From Entomomonas asaccharolytica (lineage in GTDB: Bacteria; Pseudomonadota; Gammaproteobacteria; Pseudomonadales; Pseudomonadaceae), in contig NZ_CP067393.1 of assembly GCF_016653615.1 (NCBI RefSeq), positions 1,689,673 to 1,753,672 of the forward strand: 64,000 nt of DNA, in the 5' to 3' direction. The notes under the pieces are model-generated. The model was not told where the DNA came from. It did no database searches and saw only the letters and a list, made by a program, of their open reading frames with translations. A program made the position numbers and the translations under genes. This document shows positions 17,573-25,807 of this stretch, one piece after another. Position 1 is the stretch's first letter; the number at the start of each line of letters is the position of its first letter.

Positions 17573-18463
17573 TTATTGAAATGCTTTTGCTACTTCTTCC
17601 ATTTGTAATTTTAAGCTTTCTAAACCACCGCCAGATAAATACCAAAGATCAGGTGTTAAATAGATAATATGTTTATTTTTATAAGCATTGGCTGCTTGCA
17701 TAGTGCTATCTTCTACAGCATTTTTATCTAACTTACCCTCTCCTATTGCTTCATTACGATCAATAACAAATAAAATATCAGGATTTAAATAAGCAACATC
17801 TTTATTAGTTAGCATTAACTTATCTGCACTATTACCCTTTCTAACACTTTCTAAACTTACAGGTTTAATACCCAACCAACCATGAATCAGACCAGCATAA
17901 TTACTCTGTTCAGAAGCCACTAACTTATCCTTATAATGAACTACAATAAGTGCTTTATTATTAGATTGTTTAGCTTGTTGTTGAATAGTAGCTGCTTGTT
18001 TGTCTAATGCTTGCAAAGCTGCATTAACTTGATGCTGTTTATCAAAGGTTTTTGCTAAAAATAACATATTATTTTTAAATGAATTTTCATAATCTTTAGG
18101 GTTAATAGTTAGATTAACCGTGGGCGCAATAGCTGCTAGCTCTTTACTCTGAGCTTGTTGTCTGCCTGAAATAATAATTAATTCTGGCTTAACCTCTTTT
18201 ATTTTTTCAATATTAGGTGTTTTCAAACCACCTACATCTATATATTGATCAGCTTTATAATGATCTAAATAACTAGGTAAACTTTGTTTTGGCAACGCCT
18301 TCACCGCTACATCTAGCTTATCTAAACTATCAACAATCCCTAAATCAAAAGATACGACATTTTTAGGATTAATTGGCATTTTTGTTTTATCTATTTCATT
18401 TGCTGACGCTAATCCACTCATTAATAATGAAATAATCAATCCTATTTTGATAATCCGACGCAT
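17573..18463 (-). CDS. Siderophore ABC transporter substrate-binding protein (FatB/YclQ-like)
   Basis: This is a periplasmic binding protein expected to hand an iron-siderophore to an inner-membrane ABC importer. It starts MRRIIKIGLIISLLMSGLASA, a Sec signal peptide with cleavage near residue 21. The FatB pattern VVSFDLGIVDSLDKL is near residue 36, with DVGGLKTPNIEKI and PELIIISGRQ following. Length (296 residues) is normal. The open frame extends upstream to 18496, but I chose the ATG at 18463 because the longer version would run through the Fur-box-like site and begin with a non-signal segment. No permease or ATPase gene is adjacent, so its transporter must lie elsewhere. Confidence 0.85.
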   Translation of the reverse strand: MRRIIKIGLIISLLMSGLASANEIDKTKMPINPKNVVSFDLGIVDSLDKLDVAVKALPKQSLPSYLDHYKADQYIDVGGLKTPNIEKIKEVKPELIIISGRQQAQSKELAAIAPTVNLTINPKDYENSFKNNMLFLAKTFDKQHQVNAALQALDKQAATIQQQAKQSNNKALIVVHYKDKLVASEQSNYAGLIHGWLGIKPVSLESVRKGNSADKLMLTNKDVAYLNPDILFVIDRNEAIGEGKLDKNAVEDSTMQAANAYKNKHIIYLTPDLWYLSGGGLESLKLQMEEVAKAFQ

Positions 18464-18481
18464 AAAAAACCCCATATAAAA

Positions 18482-18500
18482 GGGAATGATTATCATTTAA
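18482..18500 (-). promoter_or_regulatory. Fur box candidate upstream of the siderophore-binding protein
   Basis: The core AATGATTATCATT (18485-18497) matches the centre of the 19-bp Fur consensus; over 19 bases I count 14 identities. It lies about 20 bases before the chosen start of the binding-protein gene on the minus strand. Iron-dependent repression by Fur is inferred from this and from the gene's function. Confidence 0.75.
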
Positions 18501-18822
18501 AATCTAAAAAGAAGCAATTTTTATTTTAATAGAACGATTGCAATATTGAAGTTTAAAGGCATAAAAAGACACTCTTAAAAAAAGCCATAAATCAAAAAAA
18601 ACCTATTAATTTTAGGCGCTTATACTATACCGCAATAAAATATTCTATTAATCCTTTCTCTTTTTGTGATTTTTTTCACAATTTTATCCTATTTGTTAAT
18701 TGACTTTTTTATTTTGGTTTAGAATGAAAGAGTTATAAGAATATAACGACTTGAATAAAAACTTATTTGGATTGATAAGTTCAGGAATGCTGTAGGACTA
18801 TCACAAGGATTAAGGAGCAGAC
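18501..18822 (+). other. Promoter and leader region of the alginate operon
   Basis: This stretch of about 320 bases has no gene and separates the divergent binding-protein gene and algD. It holds a perfect CRP-type palindrome (18665-18680) and a possible -10 (TAGAAT, 18720-18725), 18 bases after a weak -35 (TTAATT, 18696-18701). A 7-bp leader hairpin (AACTTAT at 18760-18766 with ATAAGTT at 18775-18781) precedes the AAGGAG ribosome-binding site of algD. I do not see the GAACTT/TCTGA pattern of the AlgU-dependent Pseudomonas algD promoter. Confidence 0.55.
18665..18680. promoter_or_regulatory. CRP/Vfr-type binding site upstream of algD
   Basis: TGTGATTTTTTTCACA has the exact form TGTGA-N6-TCACA, the core recognised by CRP and the Pseudomonas homologue Vfr. 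Its centre is about 150 bases before the algD start and about 60 bases before the start point implied by the TAGAAT element, a class I activator spacing. The binding and its effect are inferred. Confidence 0.6.
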
Positions 18823-20142
18823 GTGCGTATAAGTATTTTTGGCTTAGGGTATGTTGGTGTTGTTTGTGCTGCATGCCTGTCAAAGCGTAATCATGAAATA
18901 GTTGGTGTAGATGTACATGCAGCTAAAATTGATTTAATTAATCAAGGTAAATCTCCTATTGTAGAACCTGGATTAGAAGAACTATTAGCTGAAGCAGTTA
19001 AACAAAAGCGTTTGACAGGTACCAGGGATGTAGCTAAAGCTATTAATAATTCAGATATCTCTTTGATCTGTGTAGGAACACCTAGCAAACGAAATGGTGA
19101 TTTAGACCTTTCTCACTTACAGAATGTCTGTGAGCAAATAGGACAAGCGCTTAGAAATAAAGCTAATTACCATAGTGTTGTTGTTCGCAGCACTGTATTA
19201 CCTGGTACAGTAAAAAACATAGTTATTCCAATCTTAGAAGCCACTTCTGGCAAAAGAGCAGGTATTGACTTTGGTATTGCCACAAACCCAGAGTTTTTAA
19301 GAGAAAGTACTGCTATTGCTGATTATGATTATCCCCCTATCACTGTCATTGGTGAACTAGATAGTAAATCTGGTGATTTACTTGAAGCCTTATACTCTGA
19401 TCTTGATGCACCTATTTTACGCAGACCTATTGAAGTGGCAGAAATGATCAAATATACCTGCAATGTTTGGCATGCTGTAAAAGTTACTTTTGCTAATGAG
19501 ATTGGTAATATCGCAAAAGCTTGTGGTGTAGATGGTCGAGAAGTGATGAACATCGTATGCCAAGATAATAAACTCAATATCTCTAGCTATTATATGAAGC
19601 CTGGCTTTGCATTTGGTGGTTCTTGTCTACCAAAAGATATGCGTGCTTTGAACTATAGAGCTTCACAACTCGATGTAATCACTCCTATGTTGTCATCAGT
19701 GATGAATAGCAATACACAACAAGTTCGTAATGCTTTTGACATTATTGATAGCTATGGCAAACGTAAAGTAGCTATGCTTGGCCTAAGCTTTAAAGCGGGT
19801 ACAGATGACTTACGGGAAAGTCCATTGGTTGAACTTGCTGAAATACTAATTGGCAAAGGATATGAACTAAAAATTTACGATCATAATGTTGAATTTGCCA
19901 GAGTTTTTGGAGCTAACAAGGAATATATAGAATCTAAGATTCCACATATATCGTGTCTACTTACCAAAAATTTAGAAGAGGCTGTTAGCTCTTCAGATAT
20001 TATTATTCTAGGCAATAATAATAAGGATTTTGGAGAAATTCTTCAAAATATAGATGAAGATAAACAAGTACTTGATCTTGTAGGTTTCCTTCCTCAATTA
20101 GATAAAACTCACTCTACGAAACAAGAGGGTATTTGTTGGTAG
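18823..20142 (+). CDS. algD: GDP-mannose 6-dehydrogenase
   Basis: AlgD oxidises GDP-mannose with two NAD+ to GDP-mannuronate, the committed alginate precursor, in the cytoplasm. The N-terminal Rossmann motif GLGYVGVVCAACLS, the invariant Lys210/Asn214 region (EMIKYTCNVWHA) and the catalytic Cys268 in FGGSCLPKD are all visible. The C-terminus ends in EGICW exactly as in P. aeruginosa AlgD. Length is 439 residues against 436. The start is GTG with AAGGAG about 6 bases upstream. The C-terminal ending and the alginate neighbours separate it from UDP-glucose dehydrogenase. It leads a twelve-gene operon. Confidence 0.97.
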   Translation: MRISIFGLGYVGVVCAACLSKRNHEIVGVDVHAAKIDLINQGKSPIVEPGLEELLAEAVKQKRLTGTRDVAKAINNSDISLICVGTPSKRNGDLDLSHLQNVCEQIGQALRNKANYHSVVVRSTVLPGTVKNIVIPILEATSGKRAGIDFGIATNPEFLRESTAIADYDYPPITVIGELDSKSGDLLEALYSDLDAPILRRPIEVAEMIKYTCNVWHAVKVTFANEIGNIAKACGVDGREVMNIVCQDNKLNISSYYMKPGFAFGGSCLPKDMRALNYRASQLDVITPMLSSVMNSNTQQVRNAFDIIDSYGKRKVAMLGLSFKAGTDDLRESPLVELAEILIGKGYELKIYDHNVEFARVFGANKEYIESKIPHISCLLTKNLEEAVSSSDIIILGNNNKDFGEILQNIDEDKQVLDLVGFLPQLDKTHSTKQEGICW

Positions 20143-20194
20143 TTTAAACGCAGTTATTAGCTATTGATTGCTTACTTTTAGTAGGAGACTAACG

Positions 20195-21643
20195 TTGATT
20201 ACAGTAATTTTGTCTGGTGGAAATGGCTCACGCCTTTGGCCGCTATCACGGGGACAGTATCCAAAACAGTTTTTATCATTATTAACTGACAAAACCTTAT
20301 TGCAAGACACACTATTAAGGCTGGATACTAAAACGACAAGTTCTATTATTGTATGCAATGAAGCACATCGCTTTATTGTCACTGAACAATTAGCTCAGAT
20401 TGATGCTCAAGCTGAAAGTATATTATTAGAACCTTTTGGTCGAAATACTTCGCCTGCGGTAGCTTTAACAGCCATGATGCTACTGGAGCAAGGTAGAGAT
20501 GAAACCTTGGTGGTATTACCTGCGGATCATTTTATTCAAGACAAAACTCGTTTTCATCAAGCATTAGCTATTGCAGAACAAGTGGCAGAACAGGGTCAAC
20601 TGGTATTATTTGGCATTAAAGCGGACAAGCCTGAAACAGGTTTTGGCTATATAAAATGCCATCCATCAACAGCAAATAACTCCCCTGCTCTTAAGGTTGA
20701 ACAATTTATAGAAAAACCTGATGCTAAAACAGCGCTATCTTTTATCGAGCAAGGCAACTACTACTGGAATAGTGGTATGTTTGTTTTTAAATGCAGTACT
20801 TATTTGCAAGAACTTCAACAATATTCACCTGCTATTTATGAAGCATGCCAACAAACCTTGCAAGCTAGCCAATTCAAAGACCAATTCCTCTATATTGATG
20901 CTAAAACCTTTGCGCAATGTCCCGATGATTCCATTGATTATAGCGTTATGGAAAAAACACAGAAAGCAACCCTGATTCCGCTCGACTCAGGATGGAATGA
21001 TATTGGTGCATGGAGTTCTTTATGGGAAATTAGTGATAAAGATAAGCAAGGAAATGTAACGCACGGCGATGTTATTGTAAAAGATAGCAAAAATAACTTA
21101 GCGTTTTCATCTAAACGATTAGTTACCCTATTGGGAGTAGAAAATCTACTTGTGGTAGAAACACCTGATGCGGTACTGGTTGCCCATCGTGATAATGCAC
21201 AGAGTATTAAAGAGTTAGTTAACCAATTAAAGCAAGCTAAACGGCCAGAATCAGAAACTAATAACTTAGTTTATAGACCTTGGGGCTGTTATGAAACCAT
21301 TGACTACGGCAATAGATTTCAAGTTAAACGCATTACAGTAAACCCAGGTGCTACCTTATCTTTGCAAATGCATCATCATAGAGCTGAACACTGGGTTATC
21401 GTAACAGGTACTGCGTTAATTACTCGTGATGATAAAGAGTTTATTCTTTCTGAAAATCAGTCGACTTATATCCCCATTACATCCGTCCATCGTTTATCTA
21501 ACCCTGGCCATATACCATTAGAAGTTATTGAGATTCAATCGGGTAGTTATCTTGGTGAAGATGATATTCAAAGATTTGAAGATCGTTATGGACGTTTAAA
21601 TGTAGTCTCAGCAACCAAGGAGAAATTGGTTAATGAGCGCTAA
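20195..21643 (+). CDS. algA: Mannose-1-phosphate guanylyltransferase / mannose-6-phosphate isomerase
   Basis: This bifunctional enzyme makes mannose-6-phosphate and GDP-mannose, the substrate for AlgD. The N-terminal nucleotidyltransferase domain has SGGNGSRLWPLSRGQYPKQF near residue 7 and the FIEKPD motif; the C-terminal cupin isomerase domain has SLQMHHHRAEHWVIVTGTA. The open frame extends upstream, but I chose the TTG at 20195 because AGGAG lies 8 bases before it and the family starts MxPVILSGG. The resulting 482 residues match AlgA (481). In Pseudomonas algA is the last gene of the cluster; here it is second. Its end overlaps alg8 by 11 bases. Confidence 0.95.
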   Translation: MITVILSGGNGSRLWPLSRGQYPKQFLSLLTDKTLLQDTLLRLDTKTTSSIIVCNEAHRFIVTEQLAQIDAQAESILLEPFGRNTSPAVALTAMMLLEQGRDETLVVLPADHFIQDKTRFHQALAIAEQVAEQGQLVLFGIKADKPETGFGYIKCHPSTANNSPALKVEQFIEKPDAKTALSFIEQGNYYWNSGMFVFKCSTYLQELQQYSPAIYEACQQTLQASQFKDQFLYIDAKTFAQCPDDSIDYSVMEKTQKATLIPLDSGWNDIGAWSSLWEISDKDKQGNVTHGDVIVKDSKNNLAFSSKRLVTLLGVENLLVVETPDAVLVAHRDNAQSIKELVNQLKQAKRPESETNNLVYRPWGCYETIDYGNRFQVKRITVNPGATLSLQMHHHRAEHWVIVTGTALITRDDKEFILSENQSTYIPITSVHRLSNPGHIPLEVIEIQSGSYLGEDDIQRFEDRYGRLNVVSATKEKLVNER

Positions 21644-23144
21644 CTTTGTAGCTAAGTCAAAAAACCAATTTTGGTCAAAAACATTTGGCTGGCTGATGTT
21701 ATTAACCCTTATTATTTTTCTTGCCTCGCTTGTGGACAAGGAATATTTAGACGCCAATAGCCATCAATTTATTTTTTTAATTGGTGTTGTAGGTACATGG
21801 CGCTATAGCAATAACATCCTACACTATATGCGTGGTATGTACTTCCTATACTGGTCATTTCCAAGACTTCGCAAACTGGCCAATAAAATGGGGGATAAAG
21901 CATTACCCTCTCATATTTTTATGGTAGTAACGAGCTTTCGTATTCCACCTGAAACAACCTATAAAGTTTACCAATCTATCTTTCAAGAATTAAAAAGCAT
22001 ACCTGTTGCTAGTACCATCATTGCCTCTATTGTTGAGGCAGGTGATGAGTATTTTATTAAACAGATTATGCGTGAAGAAATTAAAGACCGATCTGATATT
22101 ACCTTAGTCATTGTAAGAGCTAGAGGTACGGGTAAAAGAGATGGTCTTGCGCACGCTTTTAGAGCCTTATCAAGACGTGCCCCCACCCAACATGACGTTG
22201 CTTGTGTAGTGGATGGCGATACCATGATGCTGCCTGGCTGTGTAGATAGAGCCTGCCGATTATTCGCACTATTACCAAATGTAGGCGGTATGACCACTAA
22301 TGAATACTGTATTGTTAAAGGTGGTAGATTATTAACCAGTTGGCATAACATGCGCTTTGTACAGCGTCATATCAGTATGTGTTCTATGTCATTAAGCCAT
22401 CAGGTTTTAACACTAACTGGTCGGCTCTCCTTTTTCCGTGCTAATTTAATGATGGATCTTGATTTTATTAAAGATGTGGAAGCCGATTATTTACAGCATT
22501 GGCGATTAGGTAAATTTCAATTTCTAACAGGTGACGATAAGTCCTCTTGGTTTAGCTTAAAACGTGCAGGCTGGGATACATTCTATGTGCCTGATAGCTA
22601 TACCCTAACAGTTGAACATCCCCCTAGTAAATATTTTCTAAAAGCAACCCGTCAACTTATGTTTCGTTGGTATGGAAACTCATTAAGACAAAATTTTAGA
22701 GCGGTCAAATTACTACGACAACAATTAGGTCTATTTACTTTATACGTCCTCTACGATCAACGTGTTTCCATGTGGACTAGTTTATTTGGGCTAGCTGTAG
22801 CGCTGATTGCTTCGCTAATGATTAGTATCCAATTTCTCTATATTTATTTTTTATGGATACTTATCACTCGAAGCATTGTATGTATGTTATTTGTATTTTC
22901 TAAGCACCCTGTCGATCCGTTATACCCTTTTGCACTTTATTACAACCAAATCATTGGCTCAATGATGAAGATTAACGCCGTATTTCACTTAGATAGACAA
23001 CAATGGACACGACAAAAAACCACTTTAAATCAAAATATTAGCTTTGATACAAAACTAAATCGCTGGACATCAAAGATAGCTATGCTATCGGCTATTGTCA
23101 TTTTTCTTGGCATTGTCTATTTAGCTATAGATATCAATAAATAA
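21633..23144 (+). CDS. alg8: Alginate polymerase glycosyltransferase
   Basis: Alg8 is the inner-membrane family-2 glycosyltransferase that polymerises GDP-mannuronate into polymannuronate and is activated through Alg44 and c-di-GMP. The DxD motif is VVDGDTM (Asp194, Asp196) and the catalytic-base region is FLTGDDKSSW. The family's membrane segments flank this domain (two N-terminal, about three C-terminal). At 503 residues it is close to P. aeruginosa Alg8 (494). AGGAG lies inside the end of algA, about 10 bases before the ATG, so the two genes are translationally linked. Confidence 0.95.
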   Translation: MSANFVAKSKNQFWSKTFGWLMLLTLIIFLASLVDKEYLDANSHQFIFLIGVVGTWRYSNNILHYMRGMYFLYWSFPRLRKLANKMGDKALPSHIFMVVTSFRIPPETTYKVYQSIFQELKSIPVASTIIASIVEAGDEYFIKQIMREEIKDRSDITLVIVRARGTGKRDGLAHAFRALSRRAPTQHDVACVVDGDTMMLPGCVDRACRLFALLPNVGGMTTNEYCIVKGGRLLTSWHNMRFVQRHISMCSMSLSHQVLTLTGRLSFFRANLMMDLDFIKDVEADYLQHWRLGKFQFLTGDDKSSWFSLKRAGWDTFYVPDSYTLTVEHPPSKYFLKATRQLMFRWYGNSLRQNFRAVKLLRQQLGLFTLYVLYDQRVSMWTSLFGLAVALIASLMISIQFLYIYFLWILITRSIVCMLFVFSKHPVDPLYPFALYYNQIIGSMMKINAVFHLDRQQWTRQKTTLNQNISFDTKLNRWTSKIAMLSAIVIFLGIVYLAIDINK

Positions 23145-23173
23145 TTTAAACCGTGAGTTAATTGAAGAATATT

Positions 23174-24334
23174 ATGGACAACAAAACTACACCAACAGGC
23201 AGTCAAGGAGGACCTAAAATAGTGCATGAGGCACTAGATGAACGTCAACATATTCGTACAAAAATCCCTGCCAAAGTAACTATTACACGGGAAGATAATC
23301 AAGAGTTTATTACAGAAACAGATATAGAAGATGTTTCTCTAGGCGGCATCTCTTTTAAACATTATGGAGAAATACCAAAAGGCACTTTACTACGCTCACT
23401 TATCTCTCTGCCAATGAATTCCCTTGAAATACGGATTGAAGTAACATTAAAAGTAATATCACGCACTAATCATAAATATGGTTGCCAGTTTATAGATTTA
23501 GATGCAGGTAAATGTGATATTTTGCGTTATCTGATTGTTGCTTATACCTCTGGTGAGGTTGTTGATATTAGCGGCCTGTTTAATATCATGCAACGTGAGA
23601 ATTATATTAAAAGCCGTAAAATCAAAGATGCCACTCAAAGAACCATAGCAGAAAGGCTGAAAGCCATTCTAGGCACCATGTTATTTGCTATGGTAGGGTT
23701 ATTAGCATTAAGTTTTGTACTTTATAAAAGCTATCTATTATTTTTTACCTTAACACCTACTGAAGCAGTTGTCAGTGCAGATACTTACACCATTAGTATG
23801 CCAGATAATGGCTACCTTAAGCTGCTCATTAAAGCCAATCAAACTTCAGTCATTGATGGTGAACCACTGGTTAATATTTCTACACAGCTTGCCACTCATT
23901 TTACAAAATCATCTGATTTGCAACTATTAGATAAATTAACCCTTGAAGAAACCAATCAGTTACTTGCTAAAACCACGGTAGAAACAGTTATCAATAGTCC
24001 TTGTGACTGTGATGTTTTCTACCCATACCCTATTCCAAAAGGCTTTTCCTATAAAGAATCTCCTTTATTATACTTAGTACCCAAAAACGAAAAGCTTTAT
24101 GTAAAAGCAACGATACCTTACGGCAAATTAAATAATCTAAACAAAATAAGCCGTATCAGCATCAATGTCTATAACAGTACTGAAACCATTGAAGGAAAAG
24201 TTTTTAGATCACAAATTGATAATCGTACCCAAAGTACTGTTTTATTTATTGAACCTAATAAGCCATTGCCTAAAGAAAGTTATCAGCAACCAGTATCTGT
24301 GAGCTTATTCTTAGGATTACCTTTTACTTTTTAG
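23174..24334 (+). CDS. alg44: Alginate co-polymerase with c-di-GMP-binding PilZ domain
   Basis: Alg44 spans the inner membrane and activates Alg8 when its cytoplasmic PilZ domain binds c-di-GMP. The PilZ motifs are intact: Arg24 and Arg28 of the RxxxR motif (ERQHIR) and DVSLGG at 53-58. One membrane helix lies near residues 167-190, followed by a periplasmic part related to membrane-fusion proteins. The frame could start at a TTG (23162); I prefer the ATG at 23174, which gives 386 residues, close to the 389 of P. aeruginosa. It begins 29 bases after alg8. Confidence 0.92.
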   Translation: MDNKTTPTGSQGGPKIVHEALDERQHIRTKIPAKVTITREDNQEFITETDIEDVSLGGISFKHYGEIPKGTLLRSLISLPMNSLEIRIEVTLKVISRTNHKYGCQFIDLDAGKCDILRYLIVAYTSGEVVDISGLFNIMQRENYIKSRKIKDATQRTIAERLKAILGTMLFAMVGLLALSFVLYKSYLLFFTLTPTEAVVSADTYTISMPDNGYLKLLIKANQTSVIDGEPLVNISTQLATHFTKSSDLQLLDKLTLEETNQLLAKTTVETVINSPCDCDVFYPYPIPKGFSYKESPLLYLVPKNEKLYVKATIPYGKLNNLNKISRISINVYNSTETIEGKVFRSQIDNRTQSTVLFIEPNKPLPKESYQQPVSVSLFLGLPFTF

Positions 24335-24343
24335 GAAAAAGTT

Positions 24344-25807
24344 ATGAAAAAAGGGATTATTTACTTTTGTATCTTGTTTGCAACAACTGCTTCAACCATC
24401 AATGTTGCATTCGCTAACCGTGGTTTAAATGAAATACGTTATGCCTTATTTAAAGATCCGAATGCTGACGTAATGGAAGATCTAACAAAACTAGCAAAGT
24501 TTGGCGATAGGCAGTCAATGCTATTACTGGGTAATCTACTTGTTCAAAAAAATAGCATGGCTAATAGCACAGATGCTTTAGAGCTATTTAAAAAAGCATT
24601 TGCTGAAGGGCATGGTGAAATACCTGCTCTTACTGCAATGGCTAGAGTATTAGATAACAATACCCGTTTACGTAAAAAACAAGCAAGCTACATAAAAAAA
24701 TCTATACAACAATATCCATTAACAAGGGATCCACAAACCGTTACTGCAACGTTAGAAGTTTTTGTCACTTATCCAAACTTTATTAATAACAAACAAGCGG
24801 AAAAACTAATCGCTCTTTATCAATCCTCTTGTTTAGCTTTTTGTCGTCCAGAACTTTATAAAGCTGTATTAGCAGAACAACAAGGTAATAAAGTATTAGC
24901 ATTACAACTTTATGAAAAAGCTTTTTTTAGTGATAGTCGTGCTGTTTTCCGTTATTACAAACTGTTAGGTGATAAGCAAGATACCTTATTTCCTCAGTAT
25001 ACAAGGAGTTTACAAGATCAAGTAAATAGTTTACCAGTAACTACTGTCCACAGCATTGCCTCTGTATTAGATACTATTTTCTTAACTCAACGTAGCTTAG
25101 CTATTTTAAAGGCTAGGCAAACTTATGAGAAAAATAAGCATTTAACAGGATTAGCGTGGGAACAAGCCAAAGCACAAACCGAAATCTCACGTAAACAGAT
25201 AACAGAGCAGGCTACTAAAGATGAAAATGAGATTAACTTTTGGCTAGATAACGCTATCGAACGTAACTGGGTTCCTGCCATGGTATCAAAGGTTAATAAA
25301 ATGACCTCATTACCTACCAATTATACCCCTGAAGAAGCACTGGGTTTGATTGAAAGAATAGCTGCAACTCAACCACAAAATGCGAAAGCATTAACAGTAT
25401 CAGTTTCTATGGTAAGTAGTTGGAATACCCTTAATCCACCTAAAAGTTATGAACTGATTCAACAATTGCAGCAAGAACAATACCCTTCTGCCAATATGTT
25501 GTTATCTACTCTCTATAGTCGAGGTGTCTTGGATGAACCCGATCAGCATCGAGCACTAGCCATATTAGAAAATGAAGCTAAAAAAGGATACCCATCCGCC
25601 TTCTATGTTATCGCAGGTATTTACTATCAAGGGCGAGCTATTTGCCGAGATAAAGCCAAAGCCTATGCTTACGTATTATTAGCTTATGAGTTAGGAGAGT
25701 TCAGAGCTTCTGGACTAAAAAAACAATTAATGAACGACATGACAAAACAAGAAGAACAACAAGGACTTTCTTTATATAAACAACTAGCCAAGGAGTATCA
25801 ACTATGA
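24344..25807 (+). CDS. algK: Alginate scaffold protein AlgK-like (TPR/Sel1 repeats, no lipobox)
   Basis: AlgK is the repeat-rich scaffold that localises AlgE and links it to AlgX in the periplasm. The 487-residue protein has a signal peptide (residues 1-24, cleavage near VAFA) and helical repeats, with clear Sel1-like repeats at about 390-460 (ANMLLSTLYSRGVLDEPDQ and SAFYVIAGIYYQGRAICRDK). Pseudomonas AlgK is an outer-membrane lipoprotein, but here the only Cys in the signal region (Cys9) is not in a lipobox. Sequence similarity is modest; assignment relies on repeats, length and position between alg44 and algE. Its stop overlaps algE by four bases. Confidence 0.85.
   Translation: MKKGIIYFCILFATTASTINVAFANRGLNEIRYALFKDPNADVMEDLTKLAKFGDRQSMLLLGNLLVQKNSMANSTDALELFKKAFAEGHGEIPALTAMARVLDNNTRLRKKQASYIKKSIQQYPLTRDPQTVTATLEVFVTYPNFINNKQAEKLIALYQSSCLAFCRPELYKAVLAEQQGNKVLALQLYEKAFFSDSRAVFRYYKLLGDKQDTLFPQYTRSLQDQVNSLPVTTVHSIASVLDTIFLTQRSLAILKARQTYEKNKHLTGLAWEQAKAQTEISRKQITEQATKDENEINFWLDNAIERNWVPAMVSKVNKMTSLPTNYTPEEALGLIERIAATQPQNAKALTVSVSMVSSWNTLNPPKSYELIQQLQQEQYPSANMLLSTLYSRGVLDEPDQHRALAILENEAKKGYPSAFYVIAGIYYQGRAICRDKAKAYAYVLLAYELGEFRASGLKKQLMNDMTKQEEQQGLSLYKQLAKEYQL

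Noticed and set aside
18464-18496. Longer N-terminus for the siderophore-binding protein
   Set aside because: The frame is open to 18496, but the extra 11 codons overlap the Fur-box-like site and spoil the signal peptide; the ATG at 18463 is better.
18640-18822. AlgU (sigma-22) promoter for algD
   Set aside because: No GAACTT and TCTGA pair at suitable spacing is present. TTGACT (18700-18705) is only 14 bases from TAGAAT, too short for a standard -35/-10 pair.
18823-20142. UDP-glucose 6-dehydrogenase instead of AlgD
   Set aside because: The families share motifs, but the near-identical pattern to AlgD, the EGICW ending and the alginate operon favour GDP-mannose dehydrogenase.
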